A DNA stretch of 64,000 nt from an uncultured Desulfosarcina sp. (lineage in GTDB: Bacteria; Desulfobacterota; Desulfobacteria; Desulfobacterales; Desulfosarcinaceae): assembly GCF_963668215.1 (NCBI RefSeq), contig NZ_OY764190.1, positions 6,200,001 to 6,264,000 of the forward strand. The letters run 5' to 3'. The stretch's first letter is position 1; every line of letters starts with the position of its first letter. The notes beneath the pieces were generated by a model. That model did not search any database, was not told where the DNA came from, and saw only the letters and a list, made by a program, of their open reading frames with translations. The position numbers and the translations under genes were made by a program. Positions 33,974 to 41,821 of the stretch are shown here, piece by piece.

Positions 33974-34192
33974 CAGGGCAATCGCATGTAGATTTTATGA
34001 TAATGGAAAAGCCATATTCCCCCCTCACCCTGTCCCTCTCCCTCCGGGGGAGAGGGAACGTTTTCCGGTTGCTACCAAGCCAACCCGGCTGCTTTCGAGG
34101 TTTCAGGAAAGCACTCCCTCGCCCCTTGAGGGGAGAGGGCCGGGGTGAGGGGTGCATAAATCATCCTTTCAGAGTTACTTGCGATTGCCCTG
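33974..34192. repeat. 219-bp inverted repeat, REPIN/MITE-like
   Basis: Outer arms CAGGGCAATCGCATGTA (33974-33990) and its complement (34176-34192) match at 16 of 17 bases. Inner arms at 34021-34042 (CCCCTCACCC...CTCTCCC) and 34131-34152 match at 20 of 22. Each inner arm also forms its own local hairpin (CCCTCTCCC/GGGAGAGGG). No coding capacity. Elements of this CCCTCACCC type are common mobile-looking palindromes in proteobacteria. Confidence 0.75.
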
Positions 34193-34339
34193 ATCAGGCT
34201 GGGCTTGGGACTTGATGAGCCGTAAAACAAAGGGTATGTTAGCTTTTCGCATCTTATAGAATACGTTCCGTTCCTGGCACACAACCAATTGTTTGAGGAT
34301 CGACGCGTAAAAAGCGCGCATGTAGCCGAGAATCAGAAT

Positions 34340-35266
34340 ATGAAAAAACTAATTGAAAACAATCCACTGGTGTTGATGGAGGCAGCAATTGTTGAGCAGT
34401 TGCGGCGGTCCGAAAAAGTGCAGTTGCATGGCCTGTTGGCAAACGCCCCATTAATTTATGATCCGGTTGCTGCAAAAGTCATGGGCACAATATACAAAAA
34501 TTATATGGAGATCGCTCTACAAGCAGGTTTGCCGATGCTTGTTTGCACGCCTACATGGAGAGCGGGCAAGGACAATGTGCAGCAATCAGGTATCAGCGAT
34601 ACCATCAATGCCGATGCAGTATGTTTTATGCAGGGAATTCGTCTCGATGACAGCATTAAAATCGGAGGATTGATCGGCTGTAAAAATGACAGTTACCGGC
34701 CCGATGAGGGCTTGACCGTTGCAGATGCTGAGAATTTTCATGCATGGCAGATCGGCCAACTTGCCAAGGGCGGCGTGGATTTTCTGATCGCCGAGACGCT
34801 GCCCAATGTACATGAAGCATTGGGTATCGCCAAAGCGATGGCAGCAACAAAAATTCCCTACATCATCAGTTTTGTTATTTCTCGCGATGGCTGCGTGCTG
34901 GATGGTACTTCGCTGGATGCAGCCATCGCATTAATCGATACAAATACACACATCAAGCCTCTCGGCTACATGATAAACTGTGCTCACCCTTCATTCCTGC
35001 GCCCAGAAACCCAGTCTTCTACAATATTTTCACGCTTAATTGGATTTTTGGCCAATGCCTCGTCGCTCGATCATTGCGATCTTGAAAATGCTGATGAATT
35101 AAAGGTCGATAGTATTTCTGAGTGGGGGCGGTTGATGCTCGATCTCAATCGAACATACGGTGTGAAGATACTTGGAGGGTGCTGCGGAACCGGGGTTGAG
35201 CACTTGAAATACCTTATACCGAAATCAGGCGTTTCTCCTTTTTCGAAAAATAGAGCAAAGCCATGA
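34340..35266 (+). CDS. Homocysteine S-methyltransferase family protein
   Basis: 308 residues, a TIM-barrel of the MHT1/BHMT type. Zinc ligands are visible as Cys in MINCAHPS and the Cys pair of GGCCGTG near the C-terminus. Such enzymes transfer a methyl group from S-methylmethionine, betaine or similar donors to homocysteine. No corrinoid or folate domain is present. ATG 34340 is chosen because similarity starts there. Codon use is AT-richer than in the flanking core genes, consistent with acquisition. Confidence 0.83.
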   Translation: MKKLIENNPLVLMEAAIVEQLRRSEKVQLHGLLANAPLIYDPVAAKVMGTIYKNYMEIALQAGLPMLVCTPTWRAGKDNVQQSGISDTINADAVCFMQGIRLDDSIKIGGLIGCKNDSYRPDEGLTVADAENFHAWQIGQLAKGGVDFLIAETLPNVHEALGIAKAMAATKIPYIISFVISRDGCVLDGTSLDAAIALIDTNTHIKPLGYMINCAHPSFLRPETQSSTIFSRLIGFLANASSLDHCDLENADELKVDSISEWGRLMLDLNRTYGVKILGGCCGTGVEHLKYLIPKSGVSPFSKNRAKP

Positions 35267-35404
35267 TTTCATGAGCTTGTTTGCATTTTTCCCTCTTAAG
35301 AGACGAGACCGCTTCGGGGTTGCCGATCTGATTTTACCTCTGGCCGTATCTTCCGCGTAAGCCGCCGCCGCGCATAGACGGACGGATAGCACGTCGTGAG
35401 GCGA

Positions 35405-36148
35405 TCATATCCATCCAACAGCTATAAATACAATGTAGCACACAGCCAATCCGCCGGCCATGCTCCCCACGAAGGTGGCCTGCTGCTTTGTCGAAGGCAG
35501 ATCATAGACAACATACGTGATCAACGCGAACGGGAAATAGGCCAGCACCAGCAGAAAAAACGGAAATCGGGTGCTCCACCACCAGTAGTTCCAGATCAGG
35601 GCGTCAAAGGAGTTCAGAATGATCTCCACGATCACTCCCAGCAACGCCCAGCTGAAAGCGATGACGATCCGGTTGTTGATTCCAAGGATCTTCATCTCCT
35701 TGTCTTCGGGAATCCCTTTGGTAATGATAAGCCCCCAGAAGAGAAAATTGAATATGATCTCAACATTCCACCCGATAAGCGTTTGGTAGCCTGTCGGGAA
35801 ACTGCACATCCAGTAGGCCGAATACCCTCCGGTTGCAGTAAAAATCAGGCCGTTCCACATTTCATTGAATGCATCCATCAGCACAAAGGCCAAACCGGCA
35901 AAAATCCCCGACCAGTTCCTCTTTTCAATTTCAAGCGAATAAGCAAATGAAACGGCTCCCAACAGAGCGATCACATGCCAGCCGAATTGAGATGAATCCC
36001 TCATATTCGCCAGATTTTCTGCCGAACCGAAAGCCTGTCCCGACAGCTCGGTGAGAAAAGGAGCGATCCAGACAATACAGTAGCAAACGCCAATGACGCT
36101 CCAGGCAATCCGCATTTGCGCCACCCGGGTTGAACTGCTTTCTTTCAT
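35405..36148 (-). CDS. Multi-helix membrane protein of unknown function
   Basis: 247 residues with about seven hydrophobic helices and conserved-looking aromatic clusters (NYWWWSTRFPFF). I do not recognise the family. ATG 36148 has a GGGGGAA site; an in-frame extension to 36205 is less likely. It is divergent from a TetR regulator, with a palindrome between the two genes, which suggests that the regulator controls it. Confidence 0.65.
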   Translation of the reverse strand: MKESSSTRVAQMRIAWSVIGVCYCIVWIAPFLTELSGQAFGSAENLANMRDSSQFGWHVIALLGAVSFAYSLEIEKRNWSGIFAGLAFVLMDAFNEMWNGLIFTATGGYSAYWMCSFPTGYQTLIGWNVEIIFNFLFWGLIITKGIPEDKEMKILGINNRIVIAFSWALLGVIVEIILNSFDALIWNYWWWSTRFPFFLLVLAYFPFALITYVVYDLPSTKQQATFVGSMAGGLAVCYIVFIAVGWI

Positions 36149-36244
36149 GTTTTCCCCCAAAAAAAGAGTGTTCCGAATCAACGAGATGCAGTTGTGCGAT
36201 ACCATAATTGGCAGTTAAGAGATTGTCCAGATAAAAATAAATTT

Positions 36245-36269
36245 GTGAAATATATATTTATATATTCAC
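36245..36269. promoter_or_regulatory. Palindromic TetR-type operator candidate
   Basis: GTGAA and TTCAC flank an AT-only core of 15 bases, giving a 25-base imperfect palindrome between the divergent membrane protein and TetR genes. Size and position fit a TetR dimer site. Confidence 0.45.
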
Positions 36270-36354
36270 TTTTATTGCTGGAAATGGTAGATTTTTTATC
36301 GGACTTCAGAAGTGACAATAATAAAACATGACACAGCGATCAGGGGATCGACCG

Positions 36355-36960
36355 ATGGCAAAGCATACGGAAAGAGTATCCAGGAAACGTCAGATCAAAA
36401 AAGAGAGAATCTATAAGGCGGCCTTGTCGGTTTTTGGAAAATATGGATACAGAAAAGCAACCCTGGAGGATATCGCTTCGGAACTTCATATGACTCAAAG
36501 CGGACTATACCGATATTTCCGGGACAAACGAGATTTGTATGAAAAGGCCGTGGCTTACGGACTGGTCGAATGGCAGCGAACATCCGCGAGCGCAATCGAA
36601 AATGAATCCGACCCGCTTTCACAGCTGCAAAATTATGCCCTAACAGGAGCTAACTACCTGAATGAAAATGATGATTTAAGAAACGTTCTGATCAACGATC
36701 CATCCGTCTTTCCGCTCAATACCAAAGAGGATCATTTCGCACCGATCAACCGGGAATCCATGAACATTCTCAGAGACATTCTCAAGCAGGGCATTAAAGA
36801 AAATCGGATTCGCAGTGTTGATCTGGATTATACAACTTCATTTTTATATTCTGTTTACGTGATGTTTATCATCAAATCCTACGTAAAACCCGATATTGGC
36901 TCATCGGACGACATGCTCAAAACTTCGCTGGATATCTTGTTGCATGGGATCGCGAAATAA
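36355..36960 (+). CDS. TetR family transcriptional regulator
   Basis: 201 residues: an N-terminal helix-turn-helix (about 12-58; ALSVFGKYGYRKATLEDIASELHMTQSGLYRYF, key residues) and a variable helical ligand domain. ATG 36355 follows AGGGGAT; an ATG at 36328 lacks a ribosome site. It is divergent from a membrane protein gene with a shared palindrome. The ligand is unknown. Confidence 0.87.
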   Translation: MAKHTERVSRKRQIKKERIYKAALSVFGKYGYRKATLEDIASELHMTQSGLYRYFRDKRDLYEKAVAYGLVEWQRTSASAIENESDPLSQLQNYALTGANYLNENDDLRNVLINDPSVFPLNTKEDHFAPINRESMNILRDILKQGIKENRIRSVDLDYTTSFLYSVYVMFIIKSYVKPDIGSSDDMLKTSLDILLHGIAK

Positions 36961-36977
36961 TCCATACGCGGCTGTCG

Positions 36978-37024
36978 ATCGGGATGAAATACTGTACCAA
37001 AAAATCGGGATGAAAAGTGTACCA
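36978..37024. repeat. Two direct repeats, possible relic of an IS end
   Basis: ATCGGGATGAAATACTGTACCA (36978-36999; key part ATCGGGATGAAA) recurs as ATCGGGATGAAAAGTGTACCA (37004-37024). Multiple short repeats of this kind mark the ends of some rve-type insertion sequences, but no transposase is adjacent. Confidence 0.4.
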
Positions 37025-37087
37025 CCTCCTTGACTAATTCATTTGTGATAGCTTGGTCAGATCCGATCCTTTGCAATAGCCTCCGAA

Positions 37088-37117
37088 GTTGCGTATTGCA
37101 ACATTACGTGTTATATT
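37088..37117 (+). promoter_or_regulatory. Promoter and operator of the toxin-antitoxin pair
   Basis: TTGCGT (37089-37094) and TATATT (37112-37117) are 17 bases apart. An inverted repeat GTTGC-GTATT-GCAAC (37088-37102) overlaps the -35 box, as expected for antitoxin autorepression. Confidence 0.55.
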
Positions 37118-37146
37118 GCGACAAAATAAAAATAGGAGGTCCTACC

Positions 37147-37365
37147 ATGACAACTGCAGTCAGAGTCTCTGGAGAACTGGTCAAAGAGGCTAAAATTTAT
37201 AGCAAAATTGATAAAAGATCCATTACCGGGCAAATCGAGCACTGGGCTAGAATAGGAAAATGCGCCGAAGAGAATCAGGATCTTACCTACAGCCTGATAA
37301 AAGAAATATTGATCGGAATCGCTGAGTTAGATCAAGGTGAAATGTCAGAATACAAATTCGGATAG
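37147..37365 (+). CDS. ParD-like antitoxin
   Basis: 72 residues. TTAVRVSGELVKEAKIYSKI near the start is typical of ParD-like (ribbon-helix-helix type) antitoxins, followed by RSITGQIEHWARIGK and an acidic C-terminus that would bind the toxin. AGGAGG precedes ATG 37147. The toxin gene starts six bases after its stop. Confidence 0.82.
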   Translation: MTTAVRVSGELVKEAKIYSKIDKRSITGQIEHWARIGKCAEENQDLTYSLIKEILIGIAELDQGEMSEYKFG

Positions 37366-37371
37366 GACACA

Positions 37372-37653
37372 ATGAAAATATTTCAATCAAGGTCCTTCGA
37401 ACGAAAGGTCAAAAAATTCAGCAAAGCTCAAAAATCACAGCTTGATAAAGAAATAAAATACATACTTGAAAATCCTGCCATTGGTACCGAGAAAAAGGGT
37501 GATTTGCGGGGTGTCTACGTCCACAAATTCAAACTTAAAACAATTCAGTATCTTTTAGCTTATCGAATTGCCGGAGAAAACCTTGAATTGATCATGATTG
37601 GCCCCCATCAAAACTATTATCGTGATCTGAAAAAATACTTAAAAAGTACGTGA
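37372..37653 (+). CDS. RelE/ParE family toxin
   Basis: 93 residues with the RelE/ParE fold: an N-terminal helix pair rich in Lys (SFERKVKKFSKAQKSQLDKE), GDLRGVYVHKFKL, and a C-terminal IGPHQNYYRDLKKYL. RelE-type toxins cut mRNA on the ribosome and ParE-type ones poison gyrase; sequence alone does not decide here. It forms a type II pair with the preceding antitoxin. A broken gene begins seven bases after its stop. Confidence 0.83.
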   Translation: MKIFQSRSFERKVKKFSKAQKSQLDKEIKYILENPAIGTEKKGDLRGVYVHKFKLKTIQYLLAYRIAGENLELIMIGPHQNYYRDLKKYLKST

Positions 37654-37659
37654 GCGAAC

Positions 37660-38013
37660 ATGCCGCTCGAAAACGACGCGAAGAACCTGCGCGATTCAGC
37701 TCGAACGCTCGATTCGAACAGCAGAAACCAGACCCGGCCGGTCGGCCAGAAACGGGCCAACCCCTGGGGCCTTCACGACATGATCGGCAATGTTTGGGAA
37801 TGGTGCGCGGACGTCTGGCACAGCGACTACGAAGGCGCTCCGCAGGACGGCAGCTCTTGGATAAAAGGCGCGGAAAACCAGCCCCGGAGCTGTGTGCGGG
37901 GCGGTGCCTGGGATATGAATGCCTTCCGCTGCCGATCTTGCTATCGCAATTTCGACCATCGCAGCGTGGCCACCAGCCGCCTTGGTTTCAGAATCGTGAT
38001 GGCCGTCGAGTAG
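37660..38013 (+). pseudogene. Truncated formylglycine-generating enzyme (SUMF1) domain
   Basis: 117 residues. From about residue 26 it is a good C-terminal part of an FGE-sulfatase domain: PVGQKRANPWGLHDMIGNVWEWC, RGGAWD, FRCRSCYR and GFRIV. The N-terminal half of the fold is missing. The break lies at the end of the toxin-antitoxin cassette, suggesting that its arrival, or a deletion, destroyed the gene. The usual partner gene is not nearby. Confidence 0.75.
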
Positions 38014-38027
38014 TACGAATCCCGGCT

Positions 38028-38102
38028 GCGACGATTGCCGGACAAATCACGGCTGGAAAGCCACACCAACAGATTCACCGCTTCCTTGCGGGTGTGTCCC
38101 TG
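38028..38102. repeat. Dispersed repeat, copy 1
   Basis: From GCGACGATTGCCGGACAAAT to CCTTGCGGGTGTGTCCC, this segment aligns along its length with 49078-49148. The surrounding 38014-38395 spacer holds no gene I can support; it contains the ribosome site of the next lipoprotein. Confidence 0.6.
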
Positions 38103-38395
38103 AATAAAACTTTTGGCAGGCCTGTCATACCTGTCCTTTGCGCATATAAAAAAACCTCCTTTGTATAATGAACGCCGAATCCGGTCGCCGGGTATGGTGT
38201 GACGAGGCCTGCCGGTTTTCGGACTCACCTTCATCAAGCGGCCCTGGATGGTTTCGTGCTGGTGGTTCGCCTCGATGAATTGCCTTTACCGACCCAAATA
38301 GATCCCAGTGCACCAGGAAATCGGCTGCCGGTCGAAGGCTCCAAACTACGATGCAAAAGGCATCCGGATCGAAACAAAAAAAGGAGGACAAGGAA

Positions 38396-39340
38396 ATGAA
38401 CCGAGCTGAAAGAGGATTGACAGGGGTGTGGATCGCCATCGGCTTTCTATCACTTTATGGATGCAGCTCGACATTTCCGATACGGGCCTATTCCATTCAA
38501 ATCGCCCGTGGCGACCCTGCCGCAATCCCCCCCCGGGATATCTCATTGAGCGAATACGGCAGGCCGATGAAAAAGCCTTACACCGTCCTGGGCAAGGTAA
38601 CGACGTATAAAAGGGGCGGATTGGGCGCCGTCCGTGATCTGGATTACCGGAGCACGCCACCAGAAGATATGGTGGAAAGGCTCAAGGCGCCGGCCATGGA
38701 CATGGGAGCCAACGCCGTCATCGGCATCTACCATGGCGAATACCGGGGGGTGAATATCGGCGTCGAGTATGTCAGCGGTCTGACGGTGCAAATCCAAAAA
38801 GAGGTCCAGCCAGGAGTGCAGCGAACGGATCTACAGGTCGGAATATTGCCGGTGCAAATCGGAAAGTCCGAAATGGGTGAAAAAGATTACGAGGCCCTGG
38901 ATCGTGATCTGCGCGCCGGCGCAAGATGGTTTCTCGAAGACAAAGGGTATTACGCTCCGGTCGATCCTGGCATACGCTTTACCGGTACGGTTCAGGACCT
39001 CGAAGAAGCCGACCAAGCCGAGTCGCAACGGTTGTATGGCGATGAAACGGATCTGCTGCTGCTGATCGAAGTGATCGATGAACAGGCATTCGTCCCGGTT
39101 TTGCTTGATATCCGGAAGGTGGTTTTGAAGACAACGCTGTTTTCAAAATCGCTCGGCAAGGTCATCTGGGAAAACCAGGTGATAAACGAGAAAACGACCG
39201 GGGTGTTCTGGATTTGGATGAATGAGGCGGTAACTCGGGCCGGGGCCATCGAAGGGGTGCTGAAGCCACTGCCGTTTTATTCTCGCATGGGAACTTCCGA
39301 GTTTGTTGCCTACCCACCGGAAATGGTGAAAAAGAAATAA
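38396..39340 (+). CDS. Lipoprotein of unknown function
   Basis: 314 residues with a signal peptide and lipobox (LSLYGC, Cys near residue 23). The mature part has VLGKVTTYKRGG followed by MGANAVIGIYHGEYRG, a pattern reminiscent of YbjQ-like surface lipoproteins, then a mixed alpha/beta domain (about 125-300). A strong AAGGAGG-rich leader precedes ATG 38396. A second lipoprotein gene follows 34 bases later. Confidence 0.65.
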   Translation: MNRAERGLTGVWIAIGFLSLYGCSSTFPIRAYSIQIARGDPAAIPPRDISLSEYGRPMKKPYTVLGKVTTYKRGGLGAVRDLDYRSTPPEDMVERLKAPAMDMGANAVIGIYHGEYRGVNIGVEYVSGLTVQIQKEVQPGVQRTDLQVGILPVQIGKSEMGEKDYEALDRDLRAGARWFLEDKGYYAPVDPGIRFTGTVQDLEEADQAESQRLYGDETDLLLLIEVIDEQAFVPVLLDIRKVVLKTTLFSKSLGKVIWENQVINEKTTGVFWIWMNEAVTRAGAIEGVLKPLPFYSRMGTSEFVAYPPEMVKKK

Positions 39341-39374
39341 ATGGCGGACGCACTTAGGATTGAAGGAGAAGAAC

Positions 39375-39863
39375 ATGTTTCCAATTCGATTTAAAGACAT
39401 TTCTCTTATCGATACATGGCTGCGAATTCTACTTGTCAGCACATTCGCAGCCCTCGTTTTCGGCTGTGCCTCAACGGCCCGCGAAACCAAGTCAAATGCA
39501 TCCTACGAAATAGGAAAAGAGACCGCGGCCAAAATCGGCACCCCCATGTTGATACGCGAAGAAGGAACCGTCGAAAAAAAACGAAGATGGGTCGGACTTT
39601 TGAATTCCCCTGATGGTTGGGAGACCATCGGCACCGAATACTCGGATGATTACAAAAGAATGGAATTGATCTACCGGGGCGGTTCGGGCACGAAAATCAA
39701 CGTGACCTACCGCGTGTTCCGGGCAGGGAGCGTCGTTCCTGAGCAGAGCGAAGACCTTGCCTTCGACCTTTCGGAATCCGGCACGATCGTCGTGCAGAGC
39801 TTTCGGATAAAGGTGCTTCAGGCCGATGAGAGTTCGATCGATTATATCGTTCTTAATTACTAG
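39375..39863 (+). CDS. Lipoprotein of unknown function
   Basis: 162 residues. The signal peptide ends in a lipobox, LVFGC (Cys near residue 31). The mature domain is mostly predicted beta strand and not recognisable. AAGGAG lies seven bases before ATG 39375. It probably shares a transcript with the preceding lipoprotein gene. The rve-type insertion element begins eight bases after its stop. Confidence 0.6.
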   Translation: MFPIRFKDISLIDTWLRILLVSTFAALVFGCASTARETKSNASYEIGKETAAKIGTPMLIREEGTVEKKRRWVGLLNSPDGWETIGTEYSDDYKRMELIYRGGSGTKINVTYRVFRAGSVVPEQSEDLAFDLSESGTIVVQSFRIKVLQADESSIDYIVLNY

Positions 39864-39870
39864 ATGACAA

Positions 39871-41250
39871 GGGTCAAGACATCGTTAACCCAAAAGGGCC
39901 AAAACATCGTTAACTCTTAAGGGTCCAAAGGGTCACGACATCGTTAACCCGATTTAAGTTATTTTCGATCTTTGATAATCTCCGAAGAAAATCTATTATC
40001 GGAGGTGTCATGATGGAACAAGAAATCCGTAAAACAGCTATCAATCGATTCATTCAAGGAGAAAAACCAAAACAAATATACGAAAGCTTGGACCGCTCAA
40101 AACCATGGTTTTTCAAATGGCTGAAACGATATCAAAGCGGAGATCCCAACTGGTTCAAGAATAAATCCAGGGTACCGAAGCACTCTCCCAGAGCGTTACG
40201 ACCGGAGGACAGAAAACGCATTATTGAAACGCGCCGCCACCTCGATGCCCAGCGGTTCGCCCAATTCGGCCCATCAGCCATCAAATGGGAACTCAAAAAA
40301 GCTGGATATCAGCTGCCTTCGGACAGCACTATAAAACGGGTCTTGAGAGCCGAAGGCTTGGTTAAAAAAAACTCGTTACATCCCCAAGGGTGTTGAATAT
40401 CCGTATTTTAGAGAAGCGCTCGACATCAATAACATCCATCAGGCCGACCTTGTCGGACCTCGGTACATCAAAGGGGATGGCAAGTTTTACTCGTTCAATG
40501 TGATCGATATTTTCAGCCACCGGGTTTATATCGAATCACAGCGAACTAAAGCGGATCGGCCAGTCGCCCAAAGCCTGCTTCGTGGTTGGAAAGCGATAGG
40601 GCTGCCGGATTTCCTGCAACTTGATAACGAACTGAGTTTCCGTGGCAGCAATCGTTACCCTCGGTCACCAGGCCTGGTCATTCGGCTATGCTTGCATTTC
40701 GGGGTCCAGCCCGTGTTTATTCCTGTGTCGGAGCCGTGGCGAAATGCTGTGGTCGAGAGCTTCAACGACACCTACAACAAAAAGTTTTTCCGGCGGCAAT
40801 GGTTTCACAGCTATGTCCATCTGAAACGGCAGAGCAAGAATTTCCAACGTTTCCACAACCGGTATCACCGATACAGTTGCCTGAAAGGCAAAACACCTTC
40901 CGAGGTAATAAAGCAATGCCCGTTTCCGATAAAAACGCTCGGCCCGAATACGAAAATCCCAACCATCGAGGATATTCCTGATGGTAACATCATTCTGGTC
41001 CGATTTATACGAAGCGACTGCGTCCTCAACATTTTTGGTGAAACGTTCAAAGTGCCAAAGGACCTTGTCTACTCATACGTCAAAGCGGTCATTGTCACCG
41101 AGATACATACATTGCAGTTATATCTCGGTGACGAGTTGGTGGCATCCTTTGACTACAGGCTTCGGGTATAGTCATTATTTTTAGCTTTCGGGTTAACGAT
41201 GTCGTGACCCTTTTTACCGTTAGACTCGGGTTAACGATGTCTTGGACTTT
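39871..41250 (+). mobile_element. rve-type insertion sequence with multiple terminal repeats
   Basis: About 1.38 kb. The left end has three copies of a 20-21-base repeat (GGGTCAAGACATCGTTAACC type) at 39871-39891, 39896-39915 and 39930-39950. The right end has two copies in inverse orientation at 41190-41210 and 41228-41247. The innermost left and right copies are identical (GTCACGACATCGTTAACCC core). Two overlapping reading frames encode the transposase. The exact tips and target duplication are not certain. Confidence 0.8.
40010..41171 (+). CDS. rve (DDE integrase-core) transposase in two frames
   Basis: Frame one (40010-40396) encodes a helix-turn-helix region (KPKQIYESLDRSKPWFFKWLK) and a second DNA-binding part ending IKRVLRAEGLVKK. 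Frame two continues from the A8 run at 40364-40371 with TRYIPKGVEYPYF, then QADLVGP, the rve core (NVIDIFSHRV, LQLDNELSF, EPWRNAVVESFN) to 41171. Joining needs one A fewer. Either transcriptional slippage on A8 produces the full transposase of about 386 residues, or the element is freshly frameshifted. DDE residues appear present. Confidence 0.75.
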
Positions 41251-41292
41251 GGCAACTAGAAGCTATCTCAAAAATAAGATTGCGGTTAAAGC

Positions 41293-41400
41293 TCAAGGCG
41301 GATTCGCGTTTCGAACCGCAGGTGCCCGAAGGAAATGCCCTTGGGGTGCATATTAGCAATATGTTGAGGATTTGAAACGCGAATCCAACACCGATGGAAT
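41293..41400. repeat. Structured repeat, copy B (nested hairpins)
   Basis: Outer arms GGATTCGCGTTTC (41300-41312) and GAAACGCGAATCC (41374-41386) pair over 13 bases. The inner hairpin CATATT-AGC-AATATG has the same AGC loop as copy A. Shared linkers are AACCGCAGG, TGTTGAGGATTT and a CCGAT tail. Copy B has an extra GCCCGAAGG...CCTTGGGG hairpin inserted. It lies just outside the right end of the rve-type element. Confidence 0.75.
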
Positions 41401-41418
41401 ACGTCCATCCCGAAAGCA

Positions 41419-41694
41419 CTAACGTCCGGCGGTGGGGACAATGACGCACTCGGTCTTCGCATCGAGCAGTTTTTCGATACAGGCTTTCGCTGCTTGCCAG
41501 TCCCGGCTGGATTCCCATGCTTTCCAGGCCTCCAGACTGCTCCAGGTGCTGTTTTCGATGCTGATTTCCGGCACCTCCGTGTAGAGATGACCGTTCTGGT
41601 GGTGGATCAATTCGCGCACCTTATCCAGCAGAGGGCCGGCGAGGGGGAGCTTGTGAGGCGGGATGATGCGCCGGATCCGAATGGTGACCGCCAT
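41419..41694 (-). CDS. Small ABM-like (dimeric alpha+beta barrel) protein
   Basis: 91 residues: TIRIRRIIPPHKLPLAGPLLDKVRELI, then a strand pattern and WSSLEAWKAWESSRDWQAAKACIEKLL, ending in a beta strand (ECVIVPTA). This is the antibiotic-biosynthesis-monooxygenase-like fold, used by many small oxygenases and by proteins of unknown role. GAAGGAG precedes its ATG. It is the last gene of the synthetase group, 127 bases downstream. Confidence 0.65.
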   Translation of the reverse strand: MAVTIRIRRIIPPHKLPLAGPLLDKVRELIHHQNGHLYTEVPEISIENSTWSSLEAWKAWESSRDWQAAKACIEKLLDAKTECVIVPTAGR

Positions 41695-41749
41695 GGGTTG
41701 GCTCCTTCAATGGGTCTAACCGGAAAGACTCCGGAGACCCTGTGGGTGA

Positions 41750-41800
41750 GGACCCTGCCGCCGCAGCGGTCCAATGACCGTCTATGGCGGCGCGGGGTCC
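41750..41800. repeat. Long three-tier hairpin after the acyl-CoA synthetase gene
   Basis: GGACCC/GGGTCC, GCCGCC/GGCGGC and CGGTC-CAAT-GACCG pair in nested order between the synthetase stop and the ABM-like gene. It has no T tract in the direction of transcription; mRNA stabilisation or partial termination is possible. Confidence 0.45.
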
Positions 41801-41821
41801 CTTTAAATTCCAATGATGATG

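Larger units (their letters stand above)
33594..34339. other. Gene-free region with RAYT remnant and REPIN-like element
   Basis: 33594-33796 is AT-rich and has no recognisable content. 33797-33942 is a RAYT fragment. 33974-34192 is a large inverted repeat. The rest leads into the methyltransferase gene. Confidence 0.5.
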
